Of a stretch of 64,000 nucleotides of DNA, positions 59,752 through 64,000 are shown one piece after another; the stretch's first letter is position 1; each line of letters starts with the position of its first letter. The notes under the pieces were generated by a model. That model was not told the DNA's origin, did not search any database, and saw nothing but the letters and a program-made list of their open reading frames with translations. This DNA comes from Chaetorhynchus papuensis (lineage: Eukaryota; Chordata; Aves; Passeriformes; Rhipiduridae): contig VWYX01000291.1 of NCBI GenBank assembly GCA_013396525.1, forward strand, positions 620,001-684,000. Reading direction: 5' to 3'. The position numbers were made by a program, and so were the translations under genes.

Positions 59752-62700
59752 ATTGTCATGGAAATTGTCCTCATTTCCCCCGAGCACACTTTAAATAACT
59801 CGAACAGCAGTGCTAATGAGCAGAAAGATATCTGCAATCCCCACCGTGCAACTTGACATACTTTATCCCACTCTGAATTCCCTTTGCTCATCTCTGAGCA
59901 TTTTAAATATCTGGTATAATAATTTGCTTTCTCTCTTTGGTCTGTTCATTTCAGTCCTAGCACTTGGTAATAAAAGGTCAGCTTTGGCTGAAACCTTCGT
60001 GTTGCAGCCATGCCGTTTTTTACTGCCAAATATCTTAAGAAAAGCAAGTGTCTCCGAAAGGGTAAGTCATGATATTTTTGGTGTGTTTAGTGTTGTCTGT
60101 TTTGCTTTAAATCACAGTAAAGGATTTATTTTGAGTTAACAAGCAGTGGAAATGGATCTATTCATACTGCCTGTCGTTTAGCACTGGAGGTTTTGTTATG
60201 CTGTGTGCAGTTTTGGTTCAAGATACAGTGTATGCTATTATCTTGCATTTTACATTCAGAAAAGTCGACTAAGCGAGAGGATGTTTAACTCTTTAAATAG
60301 AGCATGTGTTTTGCACAGGGATGGAATCCCTGATGTAGAACAAAACAGCAACAGAGAATGTGTGTGTTTGTTTTTACAGATAAGTTTAGGTAGGCAGCTG
60401 AGTAATGCTCTACTATTTTTTGTTTCTTTTGTACAAAAGGAGCATTTTCTTTTCAATCTACACTGAAATAATAAAATAAATAATACCTAGTGAAGGAAGA
60501 GCATATTTCCTCTTAGCATCTTTCCCGTGTAGGGGTACCTGAGTGCATGACTCCACAGAGCTTTTCAGCTTGCTGTTGTGAGGTTCACTGTGAATTGCTA
60601 TGTGGGCTTTTTCAGGAAATACTGATTTTTTTTTTTTTTCCAGGTACATACAAAAATCTTCATGAGAGCAATCTGCCTCTAGCATTGTAGAAATGGACAG
60701 TGTAGTAAATTCCTAATACATACATTGATTGTAAATTATTTTCTTCCTTTGCATGGGTCTTTATTGTGACATTTGTTGTTTAGCCAGCAGTCCGGATGTA
60801 GGGTTTGCATAAAGGCATACAGCAGTGATTTCTTGAATCTGGGACATGCATTAGTTCCAGAGGATCCGAGAAATCTGACTTGCTCATCTGGCTAATTTTT
60901 TATTTATTTTTATATATTTATATATAAATATATATATATATATGTATATATTACTTGGCATTTATGTATGTATGTGTTTACCTAATATGTGCATTTCTCT
61001 AATTCCTTGTTTTAATATGAATTTTTTCTAAGGCATGCATGCAAATGGGAATCGTGTAGGTTTTCATCACAGGTGTAAAGTTAAGGAAAATGTTTTGGAA
61101 AAAATGTTAAAGACAACAAATTTGCATTACCTTTGTGTTTTCTTCTGGGTTCCTATTTTAAAATGGGGTTGCACAAGAACTAGCAGTTGAGATATGATAA
61201 TTTAGATGCTGTAGATGCTGGTACCAACTATTTGGTGTTTTGTTGAGTGAAATGTGTACGCATGTACGCAAATTTACACAATAATTCAGAAATTCTTAAG
61301 GATAGAATCATTTCAGCAAAGCTTTTATTAGAAAGAATGAAAAATATTATAATTGGATTATTAATTTGATGATGCTAAATTCATTTTTAGAGTTTTGTTG
61401 TATGTGTGTACATATAAATGCCACTTTACAAGGGGGCATAGGATGATTTTTGCTCATCTCCTGGGGGCACCCAGCTGTCCAGTGCTTCCTTCCCTTATAG
61501 CATGTGCCACAGTAGCAACGTGTTTCTAAAGGGGGGCTGCGGAAAGGCGCCTGCCTTACCTGTGCCTGCAGGAGGCATTGCAGGAGGGGGCTGATGGTAC
61601 AGCCAGGAAATGTAGGATTCAGCCTTCAAGAGATGACTGAGGAATGTTCAGGGAACAGCAGCCAGTTTGCGCTCTTAGTGAGTCACTACCAACAGGAAAA
61701 CTTTTGGCTAACTGAACTGAGGGTGTTTCCTCTTGGAGCCTGTTTCTGCCTAAATCTGTCTGATCTGTGAAATCCATCAAGCTGTACAGAACACCTCCTG
61801 GATCAGGCCCTCTGGCAGAGTAGGGATCCTGATTCCTTCTGGTGCCCTCTCTGCTGTGTGCTGTCCTTTCTGTTCTTGCTTCCAGGACAGGGAAGTGCCA
61901 AAGCACTGTGTGTCTGAGAGGGAAATGCTGAGGTAGCTGAGCCTCTCCATGAGCTGTTTAGTATCAGTCTGTCACTAATCTTGCTTTGAAGAAGCTGGAC
62001 TCCTGACAACTTTTGAGCCACTTTCCATCCAGTTACTTAAGGCAATCCCCTTTAACTCCCTTTCAGAAAGCACTTCATTTGCAGAGGGTTTTACTGTCAT
62101 CTGAATAAGGACATCCTTCCCAGTAAGTAAATGTGGTTGTTCAAAGGCTCTAAATGATTAGAGTGCCCTAGGCATAGCATCAAAAATGTGGTTGCATAAA
62201 AACTATGGTAGCCACAGGCTCCAGTGGATCTGACCTTGCTGTGTCCCTGAACAGGGAAGTGGCAAGCCATCAGGAGCAGTGAGGTTTGTGTATGATCTGT
62301 GATGTCTTTTCCACAGGTTCAGATAGTCTAGGGACAGAAGCTGGGCTATGGACAAGTTCATGGCCAGAAATATTGGTTGTATGGGAAACAAAACTCCTGG
62401 GTAAACGCTCCTGGTTCAGCCTTGAGAGGGAACTTGGCCAGATTAATACAGGAAGTGGTCAGCAGAGATGGGAACTGAAAACTGATTCTCCCAAGTCTCT
62501 TGTAGCCTGAAATCCCGGGAACTGCAGGATTTTGTGTCTTAGTTCTTTTGTACCAGGTTGTAGCTGAAGCCTGTTTCTTTCCAAGTGAGCTTTATTCTCA
62601 CAATGTGCCATTTTATCTCCTCGCTAGTATTCCAGGCCAGGCCACCCTGTGCTTTGGATTAATTCTCAATTTGTTTTTGTGGCGGCTGCAAGAGTTTCCA

Positions 62701-64000
62701 GACATGCCTGAAATGAAACAGCCAAGCCAAAGGACAGCGTTCTCTCTTGCTGCATATCCTTTGCTTTGCAGACTGTTGTGCCTGTGGAGACTTTCTGTAG
62801 GTCCCATTTGGTGATACAGCCTTACCCTACTCACACCCTCTGCTAAACATGCAGCAAGGACAGATTCTGGAAAGATGCAAGTAAGGGTTCCTTTATTTTT
62901 CCTTTTACCAGTTTTAACCTCCATCAAACTCCTATCAGTTACATCCACACACACACCTCAAATAAGGAATCAAAATAATGAAACTATTTATTAACCTCTG
63001 TGGCCTGTTGTTAAAACCCTCTGTTTTCTCATAAGTCTTTCTCCAATCAATGTTTCTTTTTTCTTTGGCCATTCCCTGAACACTGGCTCAATACTGTTCA
63101 AAACTGGGCAATAAAATGTCATGTAGTCATTCTCTGATCTGGCAAGTCATTGTCAATTTTTCACTTATGTCTTCATTTCTGGTGGGCAAAAAAGAATGTT
63201 TCAGCTTCAGGAAAGCCTTTTCCACTCTTAATTCAAAAGAATTTAATAATGAATGTTTTATTGCCAAGTGGTCCTTACTTTTCTGCAGCTGTAGATTTAC
63301 AGAACTTCAAAGCTGGATGATTAAGGTGCAGTTTTAGTTTGTAGCCAGGCAAGCCAAACAATCTAAACTTCAAAGGAGGGGAGTGTTCTTTAATGTTGTG
63401 GGCTTGCTCTTTGTGTTCAGCAAATGGAACTGCTGGGGAAAATGCCATGTGCAGCAGACAAGTGATGTGGCTGCCACTCCTGGGAGGGAGTCTGCTGGCT
63501 GCTGTCTGAGAAGAGCAGCCCACACCCAGCAACCTCAGGATATTTGATGGCTGACAATTAGGTCATTTTTGCATGATGTCGATCTATAAGACTTTCAGCT
63601 TTGCTTTAGCGATCTTAAAGCTTCTGTCTCTGTGGACTTCCAGGGGTGGTCATGCTAAAGGCAGGATTTGAGCCTGAGCTCTGTTACCTCTCCTGCTTCA
63701 TTTTGTCTGTGACTGATTGTTTTCCTCCTCTGATGTGCTCACAGGGTGGATGGTTTTATACACATAACGAAAGCTGAGAAAGGCTACCCTGGTGAAAGGA
63801 AGCATTCAATCCATACAACACTGTGGTTTGAGGGGAATAAGGTCCAGGACTGGAAACGAGGATGTTCTGCATCTCTACCAGTCATGTTGAAAAGGGTCCA
63901 CTGTGATTTTGCTCTTCTGTTAATCCTTTGTGCAGTTAACCCAATGATACATTTTCAGTTCAATACAGCAGGGTTAGTGGGAAGAAAAATGGAGCTAGAT
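59752..64000 (+). other. ARHGAP22: ARHGAP22 intron 3, last part in window
   Basis: I see no exon matching the end of the PH domain or the RhoGAP domain, and no RNA gene or CpG island. It contains an AT microsatellite (60894-60960) and a short (CA)n run near 62946-62957. The gene presumably continues beyond 64000. Confidence 0.6.
60894..60960. repeat. AT-rich microsatellite
   Basis: This is a run of TTTA/TA units including about nine TA repeats (around 60928-60944), followed by TATG/TGTA units to about 60975. It could extrude as a cruciform and is likely polymorphic in length. Confidence 0.85.

Noticed and set aside
63820..63880. Possible PH-domain end exon (GTCCAGGACTGG context)
   Set aside because: The reading frame around it does not match the conserved helix of the ARHGAP22 PH domain and no suitable acceptor/donor pair is seen.
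1..64000. CRISPR arrays, operons, bacterial or phage genes
   Set aside because: No regularly spaced repeats or dense coding; the spliced gene and avian repeats show vertebrate nuclear DNA.

Overview
The window looks like genomic DNA from a bird, most likely a passerine. It is AT-rich, has sparse coding sequence and low repeat density. It carries CR1 LINE pieces with the CR1 octamer tail (ATTCTRTG)n, and a tRNA-Ile-derived SINE with a CR1-type tail, an arrangement known from passerines (TguSINE1-like). There are no bacterial-style genes or operons; most open frames are chance intronic ORFs.

The only protein-coding gene I can name is ARHGAP22 (Rho GTPase-activating protein 22), on the + strand. 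Two exons are clear: 6232-6431 (N-terminal tail and first half of the PH domain) and 10429-10516 (next part of the PH domain). Both have good splice sites and compatible phases (1 to 0, then 0 to 1). Exon 1 lies before the window. I did not find the exons for the end of the PH domain or for the RhoGAP domain, so everything after 10516 is probably one intron of more than 53 kb.

The most interesting locus is inside that intron. An isolated CpG island (about 25030-25640) contains an ATG in strong context at 25354. It opens a 14-codon reading frame (MGLCSCKGCREEPR) that ends at a splice donor at 25397. The donor has the same phase as the donor of the second PH exon, so it could splice to the same or a similar downstream acceptor. 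I read this as an internal promoter and alternative first exon. It would give a RhoGAP without an intact PH domain, with a glycine-2 and cysteine-rich start that resembles an N-myristoylation plus palmitoylation signal.

Layout: 1-6231 intron 1; 6232-6431 exon 2; 6432-10428 intron 2, with a possible conserved regulatory stretch near 7.0-7.3 kb; 10429-10516 exon 3; 10517-64000 intron 3. Intron 3 holds a tRNA-Ile/CR1 SINE (15.9 kb), a CR1 3' end (18.1 kb), an unexplained 239-codon open frame (18.4-19.2 kb, minus strand), a G/T-only tract (24.0 kb) and the CpG island with alternative exon (25.0-25.6 kb). Further on are ancient MIR/CORE-SINE-like relics (31.0, 35.5, 56.6, 59.4 kb), an avian interspersed repeat probably of LTR/retroviral origin (31.4-31.8 kb), a decayed CR1 reverse transcriptase fragment (44.6-45.6 kb, minus strand) and a 93%-identical 72-bp repeat pair (58.0 and 59.7 kb). 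All identifications are by eye; no database search was run.
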